Notes under the pieces: generated by a model
The model's database searches: none
Told to the model about the DNA's origin: nothing
What the model saw: the letters and a program-made list of their open reading frames with translations, nothing else
Part shown: positions 43,097 to 54,275 of the stretch, in pieces
How positions within the stretch are numbered: the first letter of the stretch is position 1
Layout of the letters: every line of letters begins with the position of its first letter
NCBI GenBank assembly: GCA_938015295.1
Contig: CALLQB010000008.1
Location: 1 to 64,000, forward strand
DNA length: 64,000 nucleotides
Direction: 5' to 3'
Source of the DNA: an uncultured Acidimicrobiales bacterium
GTDB lineage: Bacteria; Actinomycetota; Acidimicrobiia; Acidimicrobiales; SHLQ01
Made by a program: the position numbers and the translations under genes

Positions 43097-44344
43097 TCAG
43101 CGACAGCCGAGAACCGTGTCGTCCACACCTGCGAGTACGTTTCGTGCCACGACACAGTAGTCGTCAACATTCGCGGGAATCTTGATCGCGAATCCCCGGT
43201 CGGCACCGCCTGCTGCCGCTGCTACCCGTTCTCGATTTGCGCGACCTCGAGCGATCACCTCGCCATCGGTGCCGCCGGCTCGCACCTCCACAACAACCGG
43301 TCGAGCGCGGTCGGGATCGGCCGCCCAGCCGCGAACCACATCGCCATCATCTTTCGCGACAACCCGTTCGAGCTGACCAACGGGGCTGTGCGCCAGCGTG
43401 ACGGTGCGGCAATCGACCGACAGCGGCTCGAAACCATCGAAGTTGTTCACTTCAATACATATGCGGTGCTCGCCATCGGGAAGGTCGAGACGAATCGTAA
43501 ACCCGAGATCGTCGACCACCGAGTTCGTCAGCACGGCAATATCGCTTCGGGTCTGAGAAGTGCGCTTTTTCTTAACGACTTCACCGTTCACCACAACCCG
43601 CACTTTGGGCGACCGACCGAGATCCGGATCGGCGGCCCAGCCACCGATGGTGAGGTGTTTGCGACCGTCGCGCAGCTTGCCAATGCGACCAACAGGAATC
43701 TGGTTCCACGCAACATCGCCTTCGAGGTGCGACCGGATCATCTCGGCAATGGCCTCGGCTCCGGTCGGCGGAAGATGAATGCCGTCGTTCCAGGTGTACG
43801 ACGAGTTCGCGTCCGAGAGTGGGCCCCACTCGCCGATCTGCAGATTCCGATACCGACGAGCCGCCGCACGAATCTCCGCGTTCACCTCATCCATACCCGC
43901 CCGGTAGCGGCTTGCAGTGAGCCACAACACGTGATCGACATCGACGAGCAACCCCATCAAACGGTCGAGCTCGGAGCGAAAGAGCGAGCGGCTTCCGAGA
44001 TAGTTGGTACCGAGCTCTACCACGACCTTGTCGCCAATCAGATCCGCGCGGCTTGAAAGGATGTCGGCCGCAGGCCCGACACGCATGCCGCCGAAACCAA
44101 CGTAGTCAACGGCGCTAGCCGGAAACGCCGCCTCGATCTGTTTGCGGGCGCCAAGAATGACCGAGTCGTGAATCACGAGCAGGTTGTCGATCGGCGTCGC
44201 GTCTTCGGAAATAGCCGTCCTCGATTGCAGATTGTCAGCCGACTCGGCGAGAACAGGGGGGCTGAAGAGCGCGCCAAACAACGCTACTGACACTACGAGA
44301 ACAAACCCGGCTCTGATTACCCGCGGTACACCTTGGCGCTTCAT
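43097..44344 (-). CDS. Secreted SGNH-hydrolase-like protein (copy 1)
   Basis: A 415-residue secreted protein. A signal peptide ends at PVLA-ES (about residue 33). An SGNH domain follows with block I IHDSVIL, block III ELGTNYL and block V DGIHLPP holding the Asp/His pair. Two C-terminal beta-rich repeats follow, each starting with GWAADPD. The family includes esterases and acyltransferases of polysaccharides. GGAGG is 7 bases before ATG 44344. It is highly similar to the gene just upstream and coupled to the lipoprotein downstream. Confidence 0.8.
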   Translation of the reverse strand: MKRQGVPRVIRAGFVLVVSVALFGALFSPPVLAESADNLQSRTAISEDATPIDNLLVIHDSVILGARKQIEAAFPASAVDYVGFGGMRVGPAADILSSRADLIGDKVVVELGTNYLGSRSLFRSELDRLMGLLVDVDHVLWLTASRYRAGMDEVNAEIRAAARRYRNLQIGEWGPLSDANSSYTWNDGIHLPPTGAEAIAEMIRSHLEGDVAWNQIPVGRIGKLRDGRKHLTIGGWAADPDLGRSPKVRVVVNGEVVKKKRTSQTRSDIAVLTNSVVDDLGFTIRLDLPDGEHRICIEVNNFDGFEPLSVDCRTVTLAHSPVGQLERVVAKDDGDVVRGWAADPDRARPVVVEVRAGGTDGEVIARGRANRERVAAAAGGADRGFAIKIPANVDDYCVVARNVLAGVDDTVLGCR

Positions 44345-44479
44345 TTTCCGCCTCCTTCTCTCCCCATCGGACTCGGTAGGGGTTTGAGGATGAACCAAAT
44401 GGGCCATTTTGGGGCCGCTATGGCTCCCTGCGGGTGAGGAACGAGGTGAAGAAGGGTTGGTAGAGGGATTTCTGGCGAC

Positions 44480-45679
44480 TCAGCGGCAGCCGAGGACGGT
44501 GTCGTGCACCCCCGCGAGCACGTTTCGAGCCACAACGCAGTACTTGCCGGTGTCAGGTGGCAGCTTTATCGCGAAGCCATCGTTGCGACGATCGGCGCGC
44601 CCGCTGGCAACAATTTCACCACGCGGCCCGCCAGCTCGTACCTGAACTACTACTGGCCGTGCCCGATCGGGGTCACGTGCCCAACCACGCACAACATCGC
44701 CATCAGCCTTCGCCACGATGCGCTCAACCTGACCGATGGGGCTATGCGCAAGGTTGACAATCCGACAGTCAACGTTGACCGGCGCCAACCCATCGAGGTT
44801 GTTGACGGCAAGGCAGATTCGGTGTCGGCCATCGGGAAGATCGAGACGGAAGGTGAAACCAATGTCGGCGACCGGAGCGTCGACCGACGCGGCGTTGTCG
44901 GGACGCGGCTCATTGGTGCGTTTCCTCGCCACAATCTTGCCATCGACCGAAAGCAGCACCCGCGCAGCCCGATCGAGATCAGGGTCGACCGCCCACCCTC
45001 CAATAGTGAGCTGCCTTCGACCGTCGCGAACTCTGGTCATCCGCCCCGACGGAATTCGGTTCCAGGCGACCTCACCTTCGAGATGCGACCGGATCAGTTC
45101 GGCCACCGCCTCTGCCCCCGCTGACGGCACGTGAATGCCATCGGTCCAGGTGTAGGACGGGTTTTGGTCCGAGAGTGGGCCCCACTCGCCGATCTGCAGG
45201 TTTGGATACCGACGAGCCGCCGCACGAATCTCGGCGTTCACCTCATCGATCTCTGGCCGGTAACGGCTTGCGGTGAGCCACAACACGTGATCGACATCGA
45301 CGAGCAGCCCCATCAAACGGTCGAGTCGGGTGCGAAAGCTCGACCGGCTCTCGACGTAGTTGGTGCCAAGGTGAATCACGACCCGGTCGCCCACCAAACC
45401 TGGTCGCTCGGAAATAATGTCCGCAGCCGGACCAGCCGACAGTCCGACAAACCCGACATAGTCGACCCTGCTACCGGCGAACGCAGCCTCGATCTCGTCG
45501 CGTGCCCCCAGAAGGACAGAATCGTGAACGACCAGAAGCTGGTCGCGGTTCGCCGTGACGACCGCATTGGTGGCGACGACTTCCTTCGGCGCGCTCTCCG
45601 CGGAGACCTCGGGCGAAGCGAGCGCGACGAGAAGAGCCGCTGCTAACACCACGGCACTCAACCTCACTCTTCGCTTCAT
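44480..45679 (-). CDS. Secreted SGNH-hydrolase-like protein (copy 2)
   Basis: A 399-residue paralogue of the downstream gene with the same layout: signal peptide (cleavage near SAES), VHDSVLL, HLGTNY, DGIHVPS and two GWA-x-DPD repeats ending in the shared NVLAGVHDTVLGCR. The two proteins look like a recent tandem duplication: long stretches such as LDRLMGLLVDVDHVLWLTAS are identical. The sites mark it as a likely esterase or O-acyl transferase partner at the cell surface. ATG 45679 has GTGGGG just upstream. Confidence 0.8.
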   Translation of the reverse strand: MKRRVRLSAVVLAAALLVALASPEVSAESAPKEVVATNAVVTANRDQLLVVHDSVLLGARDEIEAAFAGSRVDYVGFVGLSAGPAADIISERPGLVGDRVVIHLGTNYVESRSSFRTRLDRLMGLLVDVDHVLWLTASRYRPEIDEVNAEIRAAARRYPNLQIGEWGPLSDQNPSYTWTDGIHVPSAGAEAVAELIRSHLEGEVAWNRIPSGRMTRVRDGRRQLTIGGWAVDPDLDRAARVLLSVDGKIVARKRTNEPRPDNAASVDAPVADIGFTFRLDLPDGRHRICLAVNNLDGLAPVNVDCRIVNLAHSPIGQVERIVAKADGDVVRGWARDPDRARPVVVQVRAGGPRGEIVASGRADRRNDGFAIKLPPDTGKYCVVARNVLAGVHDTVLGCR

Positions 45680-45716
45680 CCCCACTGCATCCCAGCGTCG
45701 CCCGACGTGCGGTCGT

Positions 45717-47741
45717 CTACCGGCCGTTGAGAAGCTTGCGCTTGTTCTCGACGAAATCCACGAGCACATAGTCGCCGATGTTTTCGTTTGTGGTGAAAAA
45801 CGCACGGCCCCCATTGAGCTTGCTAATGCGCTCGATGAAGTTGGTGAGGTAGCTGGTGGCGTCGAGCATGAACGTGTTGATGCGGATGTCGTCGCGGGTA
45901 CACCGCATGACTTCCTTCATCGTGAGGTCGACAGTGAGCGGCGATGGCGGATAGTTGAAGTACGGGGCCCCCGATGGTGTGAGGTGAGCGGTGGGCTCGC
46001 CATCGGTGATCATGATGATCTGCTTGGTTCCCGTTTGCCGGGCAAGCATCCGCCGAGCCAACTGGAACCCGTGTTGCATGTTGGTGCCGTAGTCGTAGTC
46101 CCACGACACTTCGGGCAGCTCTTCGGGCTTGATCTCGTGGGCGACCGCAGCGAAAGTCACGACACCCATGTAGTCGCGGGGATATTGGGTGTTGATGAGC
46201 GAGTGCAGCGCCATCGCAACCTTCTTGGCCGGAAGGAAGTTGTCGCGCATCGGCATCGAAAGCGACAGGTCGAGCATCAGCACCGTGCTTGAGCGCACAG
46301 ACCTTTCGGTGCGCTCAACCTCGAAGTCTTCGGGCAGCAGGCGCACCGGCGTGCCGCCCCCCGACCGGGTCACTGCATTGCGAACGGTGCGCTCGATGTG
46401 CAGGTTAAACGGATCGCCGAACTCATAGGGCTTGGTGTCGTATGCCCGTTCGTGACCTATGCCGCTTTCCTCCATCGAATGACGTCCGAGTTTGTCGGCG
46501 GTCAGTTTGGAGAAAAGGTCACCCAGCGCGTTCTGTCCAATCTTGCGGATGGCCTGCGCGGTGAGTTCGTAGCGGCCTTCTTTGCGCTGCAGATAGCCGG
46601 CCTCTTCGAGCATCTTTGAGATCTCAGCCATGTGTTCGAGGCTGTCGCCGGCGTCGTCGCCGAGGAGTTCTCGGGCTCGGTCGATATCGACTTCGGCCAA
46701 CGCTCCTGGGCTGCGTGCACCGCGAAGCAGATTTTCGAGCTGGTCGAGGTCGCCGAGTTCGCGAAACATCTCGGCGGCAGACGAGAAATCGAGCGGATCG
46801 GCGCCGCCAAAGTCGTAGGACTGATCCCAGCCCATGTCGGGGAACATGCCCCGCAGATTCTCGCTGAGTTGGTCGGCCTGCCACTGCAGGTCCATGTCTT
46901 CGAGCAACAGCGCGCTCAGGTCCTGCATTTGCTGGCGCTGCTCGGGCGACATCGAGTTCATCATCATTTGCATGGCGGCCATGCGTCGAGCCATTGCCTC
47001 GAGCAACTCTTCGATGTTGGTAGGGTTTTCGGGAAAGAAGTCGCCGAATTTTTCCATGAATCCGTCGAAGTCGGTTTCTTCGCCACGCTGATGCTTTTCG
47101 AGCATGTCGTTGAGCGCCGCCATCATGTCTTTCATGCGAGCCATGTCTTCCGGCGACATGTTCTCGATCGCACCGCTCATCTGATCGACATAGTTTTGCA
47201 TCAACTGCTCGCGGAGCTTGTCGACTAAGTCGTCGAACTGCTGCCGTGCGGCGTCGGAGGAGAACTCGTAGTTCTGTAGGCCCTTGATTTGTCCGCCAAG
47301 ATCAGGCGGCATCATGTCGAGTTCGATCTGGCCGTTCTGCGCCTTGCTGGCGGCGTCGGCGTCATCGGTAGCCCCGGCAAGGTCGAGGAGCTCTTGCAGC
47401 GCTTCACGTTCGGTATCAAGCACTTCGCGGAGTTCTTGGGCGATGTCGTCGTAGACGCCACCGAGGTTGTGGTTGTCGAGCTGTTCTTGGCGACGTTCGC
47501 GAAGCTTCTCGAGCATCTCGCGCATGCCTTGCATCTGATCGCCGTCGCGATTTTCGAAACCGTCCTGCATCATGCGCCGGATCGCAGCATTGAGGTCGCC
47601 GTGATAGAGCAGATCGTCGGTCATCTCGGCAAAGAGGTCGTCGGCGTTCAGCTCGAAACCGACCTGTGTTCCGTCCCATTGCGAGTAGGTGAAAGCACCT
47701 GTTGCCTTAGTTGCCCGGGCTCGGCGACGACGAATGGTCAT
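45717..47741 (-). CDS. vWA-domain protein (partner type of MoxR AAA ATPases)
   Basis: A 674-residue protein. About 450 residues of acidic, Met/Gln-rich helices precede a C-terminal von Willebrand A domain with the MIDAS motif MLDLSLSM, a TFAAV strand and IMITDGEPT. This matches the CoxE-like vWA partner that works with MoxR-type AAA ATPases in protein maturation or metal insertion. A candidate partner lies at 59.8-61.2 kb, separated by the sugar-use island. ATG 47741 is preferred; upstream sequence is repetitive and non-coding. Its stop is 37 bases from the SGNH copy 2 start. Confidence 0.8.
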   Translation of the reverse strand: MTIRRRRARATKATGAFTYSQWDGTQVGFELNADDLFAEMTDDLLYHGDLNAAIRRMMQDGFENRDGDQMQGMREMLEKLRERRQEQLDNHNLGGVYDDIAQELREVLDTEREALQELLDLAGATDDADAASKAQNGQIELDMMPPDLGGQIKGLQNYEFSSDAARQQFDDLVDKLREQLMQNYVDQMSGAIENMSPEDMARMKDMMAALNDMLEKHQRGEETDFDGFMEKFGDFFPENPTNIEELLEAMARRMAAMQMMMNSMSPEQRQQMQDLSALLLEDMDLQWQADQLSENLRGMFPDMGWDQSYDFGGADPLDFSSAAEMFRELGDLDQLENLLRGARSPGALAEVDIDRARELLGDDAGDSLEHMAEISKMLEEAGYLQRKEGRYELTAQAIRKIGQNALGDLFSKLTADKLGRHSMEESGIGHERAYDTKPYEFGDPFNLHIERTVRNAVTRSGGGTPVRLLPEDFEVERTERSVRSSTVLMLDLSLSMPMRDNFLPAKKVAMALHSLINTQYPRDYMGVVTFAAVAHEIKPEELPEVSWDYDYGTNMQHGFQLARRMLARQTGTKQIIMITDGEPTAHLTPSGAPYFNYPPSPLTVDLTMKEVMRCTRDDIRINTFMLDATSYLTNFIERISKLNGGRAFFTTNENIGDYVLVDFVENKRKLLNGR

Positions 47742-47772
47742 AACGCGACCATAGCAACGTCTCTCCCAAAGC

Positions 47773-47826
47773 CCCGAACGGTCCCGCAAAGGAAAGGGAC
47801 CCGAACGGTCCCGCAAAGGAAAGGGA
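47773..47826. repeat. Two perfect 27-bp tandem repeats
   Basis: The 27-base unit at 47773-47799 recurs without change at 47800-47826 (key part cggtcccgcaaagg). It lies just upstream of the vWA gene and inside a 240-base non-coding gap. Within each unit CGGTCCCG is partly palindromic. Binding sites or a duplication scar are possible. Confidence 0.9.
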
Positions 47827-47866
47827 ACCGGCTCGAAACCTCCGTGGGGCTTCGGCGGCTAACCAG

Positions 47867-47924
47867 TGCCCCTAGATCGCTCCCCCACCCGGAGGGGTTG
47901 AGGTGGAGAAGTCTTCTAGGGGCA
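47867..47924 (-). terminator. Long stem-loop after the ABC transporter operon
   Basis: TGCCCCTAGA (47867-47876) pairs with TCTAGGGGCA (47915-47924). The loop holds further G/C pairing (ACCCGGAGGGGT). It lies about 60 bases past the ATPase gene stop and lacks a T tract, so it may be a terminator or mRNA-stabilising hairpin. Confidence 0.5.
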
Positions 47925-47981
47925 CCAGTGGACTTGGTCGCCGACGCGTTCGCCGTCGGCAACGAAAAGATGTGCGTGTGG

Positions 47982-49061
<1,080 letters not shown>

Positions 49062-49109
49062 GACACTGCTCCAGTCGTTCGGGTGGACTTTGAGGTTGAG
49101 GGACGACGA

Positions 49110-49979
49110 TCACTTGATCGCTCCCATTGCCAGGCCACGAATCATTCGCTTCTGAGCGAACCAACCGGCGATCACGACCGGCAGGGTTGCCAGGACCGAT
49201 GCGGCGCTGAGTCCGGCAAGGAATTGGCCTTGAAACTTTTGTTGAGAGTTAACCCAGACCGGGATCGTCGATGCGCCGGTCGGATTCAACTGCACCGCGA
49301 AGAAGAATTCGTTCCACGCAAAGATGACGCAGAGTAAAGCGGTTGCTGCCAAGCCCGGTGCCACGATCGGCAGGATTACCTGACGGATCTGGCCCATCAG
49401 GCTACAGCCGTCGATCTGTGCGGCTTCAATGAGTTCCTTGGGTACTTCGGCGAAGAACGACCGCAACATCCACACAGCGAGCGGCAGGTTCATTGCCGTG
49501 TAGAGAACGATGAGGACGGTTCGCGTGCCCAGCAAATTGAGGTCGCGGGCGATGATCCAGATCGGCATGATAATGCCGACGATTGGGAGGAACTTCGTCG
49601 AGATGAAAAAGAACAGCACGTCGCGCCACTTCCGCATCGGGCGGATAGCCAGCGCGTAGGCGGCGGGAACGGCGAGCACCATGGCGAGAGCCGTGGAGGC
49701 CAACACGATCCAGAACGAGTTGCCAAACGCTTCGGCAAAGCTCAGCAGGCCAGCGTTTGCTTCGGTTACTTCGGAGAACCGATCAAGCGTGGGATCGAAG
49801 AACAACACTGGATCTCCGTTGGCGACCGACTCTTCTTTGAAACCATTCAAAGTGAGCCAGAACAGCGGGAAGAAGAACAGCAGACCGATGATCCAGGTCA
49901 GTAGCGACAGGAGGTGGTGAACGACGCGGTTCTGACCGAGGATCGGTTCGGCTTTGGGAGCACGAGTGAACATCGCCAT
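49110..49979 (-). CDS. Sugar/polyol ABC transporter permease (MalG type)
   Basis: A 289-residue inner-membrane permease with six predicted helices and the EAA loop ELIEAAQIDGCSLMGQIRQVIL that docks on the ATPase. Its start (ATG 49979) overlaps the stop of the first permease by one base (TAATG), so they are coupled. With the FIS-TKFLPIVGIIMP segment it resembles sorbitol/mannitol SmoG-type permeases; substrate is inferred from neighbours. Confidence 0.9.
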   Translation of the reverse strand: MAMFTRAPKAEPILGQNRVVHHLLSLLTWIIGLLFFFPLFWLTLNGFKEESVANGDPVLFFDPTLDRFSEVTEANAGLLSFAEAFGNSFWIVLASTALAMVLAVPAAYALAIRPMRKWRDVLFFFISTKFLPIVGIIMPIWIIARDLNLLGTRTVLIVLYTAMNLPLAVWMLRSFFAEVPKELIEAAQIDGCSLMGQIRQVILPIVAPGLAATALLCVIFAWNEFFFAVQLNPTGASTIPVWVNSQQKFQGQFLAGLSAASVLATLPVVIAGWFAQKRMIRGLAMGAIK

Positions 49980-50908
49980 TAGGAATCATCCTCCAGAAGA
50001 CCAGACAACACTCGCAAACCAATGTTGGCGATGATGATCGATGCGATGACGACGATGATCGAGTACGACGAGGCCAGGCCGAATCGGTTGCCACCGCCGA
50101 TCGAGCGCTGTGCGATGTAGAAGGGCAGGTTCTTCGCCCCGGGTTGACCGCCGACGATGACTTCGATGTGGTCGTACACCTGGATGAGATAGATGGCGCC
50201 GAGCAATGTGCCGAGTTCGAGGAACGGGCGAAGCTGCGGGAACGTGATCTGGCGGAAGATGCCGAACGACGTGGCACCGTCGACGCGAGCGGCTTCGAGG
50301 ACCGATGTGTCTTGGCCTTGCAGGCCAGCGAGCACGATCAACATCATGAACGGACTCCACTGCCAGACGAGTACAACGACCACCGAGGCCAGCGGATACT
50401 TGGTGGCAAACTCGATGGACTCGAAGCCAAAGAGATTGAGGATCCAGTTGAGGATGCCGAACGTGGCACCGAACATCTGCGTCTTCCACATAAAGCCGGC
50501 GACGACCGGCATCACCAGAAACGGGGTGATGAGCAGCGTGCGCACGAAGCCCTGGCCGAAGAACTTTCGGTCGAGCAAGATGGCGAGAAGGGTGCCCACG
50601 ATGAGCGAGAGCAAGACCGCCATCACGGTCATCTGCACGCTGATCCACGCGGCATCGCGAAAGAACTTGTCGCCGGGCAGGCTGCCGTAGTTCTCGACAC
50701 CGATGAACTCGCGCGGTTCGGGCTTATCGAGCCGCCAATCGGTCAAGCTGTAGAACAGCGTGAACAGGAAAGGGATCTGCGTCACCACGATGGTGAATAT
50801 CAGGGCCGGGAGAATGGGAAGGCGACGCTTCCACCCTTCGCGGCGTTCCAGCCGTTTGACTTCGTCGGCATGCGATTTTTGCCCGCTATCCGCAACAGCA
50901 TTCGACAT
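49979..50908 (-). CDS. Sugar/polyol ABC transporter permease (MalF type)
   Basis: A 309-residue permease with six helices, the first at ILPALIFTIVVTQIPFLFTLF, and the EAA loop SVLEAARVDGATSFGIFRQI. ATG 50908 has GGGGGG about 7 bases upstream. It forms the heteromeric channel with the following MalG-type permease. A strong hairpin lies between it and the binding-protein gene. Confidence 0.9.
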   Translation of the reverse strand: MSNAVADSGQKSHADEVKRLERREGWKRRLPILPALIFTIVVTQIPFLFTLFYSLTDWRLDKPEPREFIGVENYGSLPGDKFFRDAAWISVQMTVMAVLLSLIVGTLLAILLDRKFFGQGFVRTLLITPFLVMPVVAGFMWKTQMFGATFGILNWILNLFGFESIEFATKYPLASVVVVLVWQWSPFMMLIVLAGLQGQDTSVLEAARVDGATSFGIFRQITFPQLRPFLELGTLLGAIYLIQVYDHIEVIVGGQPGAKNLPFYIAQRSIGGGNRFGLASSYSIIVVIASIIIANIGLRVLSGLLEDDS

Positions 50909-50940
50909 GACGATCCCCCCCTTCACGATGGTCAGTTGTG

Positions 50941-50997
50941 AGCTGGAAACCAACTCCGGCCGGACGTACATGACGCCCGGCCGGGTTGGTTTCAGCT
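50941..50997 (-). promoter_or_regulatory. Intercistronic hairpin between binding protein and permease genes
   Basis: The arms AGCTGGAAACCAACTCCGG and CCGGGTTGGTTTCAGCT, each continuing in CCGG, form a near-perfect stem of more than 20 bp around a 12-base loop. Such hairpins between sugar-binding protein and permease genes commonly block 3' decay or attenuate reading into the permeases, giving more binding protein. Confidence 0.65.
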
Positions 50998-51040
50998 AGT
51001 GCACTTCAGTATTGCGTATTCAGTATTCGCTACTCAGTGA

Positions 51041-52513
51041 TTAGTTGCTGACTTCAGAAGCGATGATGTGGCAGTCAGCGAGTGCATCTTCGACGCTCGT
51101 CGAACCAGCGATCGCTGCCGAGAAGAGCTCGGTGCAACGGGTGCCGACGTCCTGGAATTCAGGAACACCGACGTACTGGACGCCAGGCAGACCGGGCCGC
51201 GGCTCGGTGCCGGGGTTGTCGATCGGTGCGGCGAGCATTGCATCAAGGGTGCGCTGAGCAAATGCGTCAGCAGCTTCGAGGTACTCGTCGCGCTCGTAGA
51301 GCGACTTACGGGTGCCCGGAGGAACTGCACGCCAACCATCTTCTTCGGCGATGATCTCGTGGTAACCAGCGTTGGTTGCCCAGTCGATGAACTGCCATGC
51401 AGCATCCTGATCGGAGGTGCTTACCGGAATGGCGAGGGTCCATGCCCACAGCCAACCAGATGCGGCGGTTTCTTTGGTCGGAGCCAAAGCGAAGGCGGTG
51501 TTTTCAACAACATCTTCAGGGAAGAGGCTGGCGGCCACGGTGGCGTCGTACCACATGGCAACCTTGCCCTCTTCGTAGAGCGTCTTGCACTCGTTGAAGC
51601 TGGAGTTAGCAGCATCGTCTTCGCCAGCGTCGTTAAGGAGGTCAACGTAGAAGTTCAGCGCTTCGGCGAACTCGGGCTGATCAACCTGTGAGGCGCCGAT
51701 GGAGCCATCGTCGTTTGCGAGCCACCAGGTGCCACCGAAGGTGTTGAGCACGGTGGTGAAGGCTGCGCCGAGGTCGCCCCAGCCAGGCTTTCCACGGAGG
51801 CAGATGCCGGCCATTTCATCGGAGTCGACCTCGCGAGCGATTGCCGCGACCTCTTCCCACGTAGGAGCATCCGGCATGTTGTCGATGATGTCCGAGCGGT
51901 ACATGACGAATGAGGACTCAGCGTAGAACGGCGAGGAGTAGAGTTCGCCGTCGACCGAGAGACCGTTGCGAACGGCCGGGATGAGGTCGTCGATGTCGTA
52001 GGTGTCGGATGCGGCAGCGAGGTCGTTAAGGCCGACCAGCCAACCGTTGGCGCCGAACTGCGGCGTCTCGTACATACCGATCTGGACAACGTCGAACTGC
52101 TCGCCACCAGCGCCGACGTCACGAGTGGTGACCTCACGCAGGGTTTGCTCGTCGAGCACCGTCAGGTTCACTTCGATGCCCGTCTCTGGAGTGAAGTACT
52201 CCGCCGCGAGCTCGCCCATGCGGGTGATGTTGTCGTTACCAACGAGTGCAACGGTGATCGAGCGATCTTCCATGGCTTCTTCTTCCATGGCGTCGTCGTC
52301 ATCGCCGTCGTCGGTAACGGCGTCTTCGACAGCCTCGGCTGCATCGCCGGCTGCATCGCCAGCGGCGTCAGCGGCATCGCCGGCTGCGTCGGTAGCGGCA
52401 TCGGCCAAATCAGTGGCATCGCTACCACATGCGGTTGCAACCAGGGCAAAAGCTGCGAGCAAACTCATCAGCATTAGCCACGGTTTCGACCGAAAGCGTT
52501 TGTCTTGAGACAT
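51041..52513 (-). CDS. Extracellular sugar/polyol-binding lipoprotein
   Basis: A 490-residue ABC solute-binding protein. The signal peptide ends in the lipobox VATAC (Cys29). A striking 45-residue Ala/Asp repeat linker follows (DAADAAGDAAGDAAEA), then a run of acidic residues. The binding domain begins near residue 83 (ITVALVGNDNITRMGELA). The CLRGKPGWGD segment resembles sorbitol/mannitol-binding proteins. GGAGGGG stands 6 bases before ATG 52513. Expression from the divergent promoter with the mannitol dehydrogenase gene is likely. Confidence 0.9.
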   Translation of the reverse strand: MSQDKRFRSKPWLMLMSLLAAFALVATACGSDATDLADAATDAAGDAADAAGDAAGDAAEAVEDAVTDDGDDDDAMEEEAMEDRSITVALVGNDNITRMGELAAEYFTPETGIEVNLTVLDEQTLREVTTRDVGAGGEQFDVVQIGMYETPQFGANGWLVGLNDLAAASDTYDIDDLIPAVRNGLSVDGELYSSPFYAESSFVMYRSDIIDNMPDAPTWEEVAAIAREVDSDEMAGICLRGKPGWGDLGAAFTTVLNTFGGTWWLANDDGSIGASQVDQPEFAEALNFYVDLLNDAGEDDAANSSFNECKTLYEEGKVAMWYDATVAASLFPEDVVENTAFALAPTKETAASGWLWAWTLAIPVSTSDQDAAWQFIDWATNAGYHEIIAEEDGWRAVPPGTRKSLYERDEYLEAADAFAQRTLDAMLAAPIDNPGTEPRPGLPGVQYVGVPEFQDVGTRCTELFSAAIAGSTSVEDALADCHIIASEVSN

Positions 52514-52594
52514 ACATTCCCCTCCACGGGATCATAGGAAACCCAGCCGAATGCCAAGTCTCCAGTACTAGTGTCTTCTGTTTTAGTTGGTTTT

Positions 52595-52621
52595 ATGTTG
52601 GATTACAACATCAAATGTTGT
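52595..52621. promoter_or_regulatory. Triple ATGTTG half-site operator candidate
   Basis: ATGTTG (52595-52600), then CAACAT (52606-52611), then ATGTTG (52615-52620) lie in an AT-rich patch between the divergent binding-protein and dehydrogenase genes. ACAACAT-CAA-ATGTTGT is a perfect palindrome. A likely binding site for the DeoR-type regulator of this island. The 52514-52751 gap otherwise has no gene. Confidence 0.55.
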
Positions 52622-52751
52622 TCTGGTTGGCAATTCCGGCGCGAAAACCGGGAAAAGGGCTGCACAGCGCCCCAAAACGGGAAAACCGGCACCAAGTCTA
52701 GGGTGTTCGACGCAGGTAGCGTCTTTGTTTGTGTTGGTATAAGGTTGCAGA

Positions 52752-54221
<1,470 letters not shown>

Positions 54222-54250
54222 CCACAACGCTCCGCCATAAAGCTTCAACA

Positions 54251-54265
54251 GAGGGTGACACCCTC
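54251..54265. promoter_or_regulatory. GAGGGT-GAC-ACCCTC palindrome before the DeoR-type gene
   Basis: A perfect 6-bp inverted repeat with a 3-base spacer lies just before the ribosome-binding site (AAGGA) of the regulator gene. It may be an autoregulatory operator or a small mRNA hairpin controlling translation. Confidence 0.4.
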
Positions 54266-54275
54266 AAGGATCACC

